The translations under genes and the position numbers were made by a program. Below are positions 24,936 through 24,982 of a stretch of DNA of 24,982 bases, piece by piece (within the stretch, counting starts at the first letter, position 1; every line of letters starts with the position of its first letter). The notes below the pieces were generated by a model. That model ran no database searches. It saw only the letters and a list, made by a program, of their open reading frames with translations, and was not told the origin of the DNA. Source of the DNA: an uncultured Collinsella sp. (lineage in GTDB: Bacteria; Actinomycetota; Coriobacteriia; Coriobacteriales; Coriobacteriaceae); NCBI GenBank assembly GCA_900547855.1, contig URIK01000010.1, positions 1 through 24,982 on the forward strand, given 5' to 3'.

Positions 24936-24982
24936 CTGTCTCTTATACACATCTCCGAGCCCACGAGACGCTCATGAATCTC
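24936..24982. other. Illumina Nextera adapter and i7 index (sequencing artefact)
   Basis: 24936-24954 is the Tn5 mosaic end in read-through orientation (CTGTCTCTTATACACATCT). 24955-24969 is the Nextera read-2 adapter remainder CCGAGCCCACGAGAC. 24970-24977 GCTCATGA fits the i7 index slot, and 24978-24982 ATCTC begins the P7 flank. Translation gives the well-known contaminant peptides SYTHLRAHET (plus) and MGSEMCIRD (minus). Confidence 0.98.

Noticed and set aside
24773..24964. Minus-strand open frame starting MGSEMCIRD
   Set aside because: Its start lies in Nextera adapter sequence, and the peptide is a known contamination product.

Overview
The window is about 60% GC, densely coded, and reads as chromosomal DNA from a Coriobacteriia gut bacterium. 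Collinsella is my best guess, by gene content and style rather than by any search. It looks like the end of a draft contig: the last 47 bases (24936-24982) are Illumina Nextera adapter plus an i7 index, not genome.

Left part (1-5290). Two overlapping GntR-family regulators (the first runs off the edge) and a small unknown protein lie on the minus strand, followed by a LacI-family regulator. murB lies divergently on the plus strand. A Tat-exported coiled-coil NlpC/P60-type wall hydrolase follows on the minus strand. Two gaps here hold long, near-perfect inverted repeats (1561-1633 and 3944-4068).

Centre (5550-19350). This is an alpha-glucan and sugar block. galE, malQ and glgP are on the plus strand, each followed by a clear terminator. 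An ABC maltodextrin-type importer (binding protein, two permeases, ATPase) and a TreR-like GntR/HutC regulator are on the minus strand. Divergent from the regulator is an 816-residue fusion of an alpha-glucoside-type PTS EIIC, an EIIB and a HAD phosphatase. A shared near-palindrome (about TTGTTTRAACAA) lies upstream of malQ, upstream of the ABC operon and twice between the GntR gene and the PTS gene, so one regulon is plausible. The likely flow is import by ABC or PTS, dephosphorylation of PTS product by the fused HAD domain, then MalQ and GlgP to glucose-1-phosphate. The 536-bp gap between glgP and the ATPase gene carries four 57-nt palindromic units with an 80-81 nt period.

Right part (19450-24982). 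A polyprenyl diphosphate synthase, a cytoplasmic protein with two peptidoglycan-binding repeats, and tRNA-Gln(UUG) come first. Next is a stretch of tRNA-like fragments and terminators and a 217-bp element with 30-bp terminal inverted repeats (MITE-like). A type III glutamine synthetase on the minus strand has GlnR-box-like sites upstream. The window ends in the first 49 codons of metF, cut off by the adapter.
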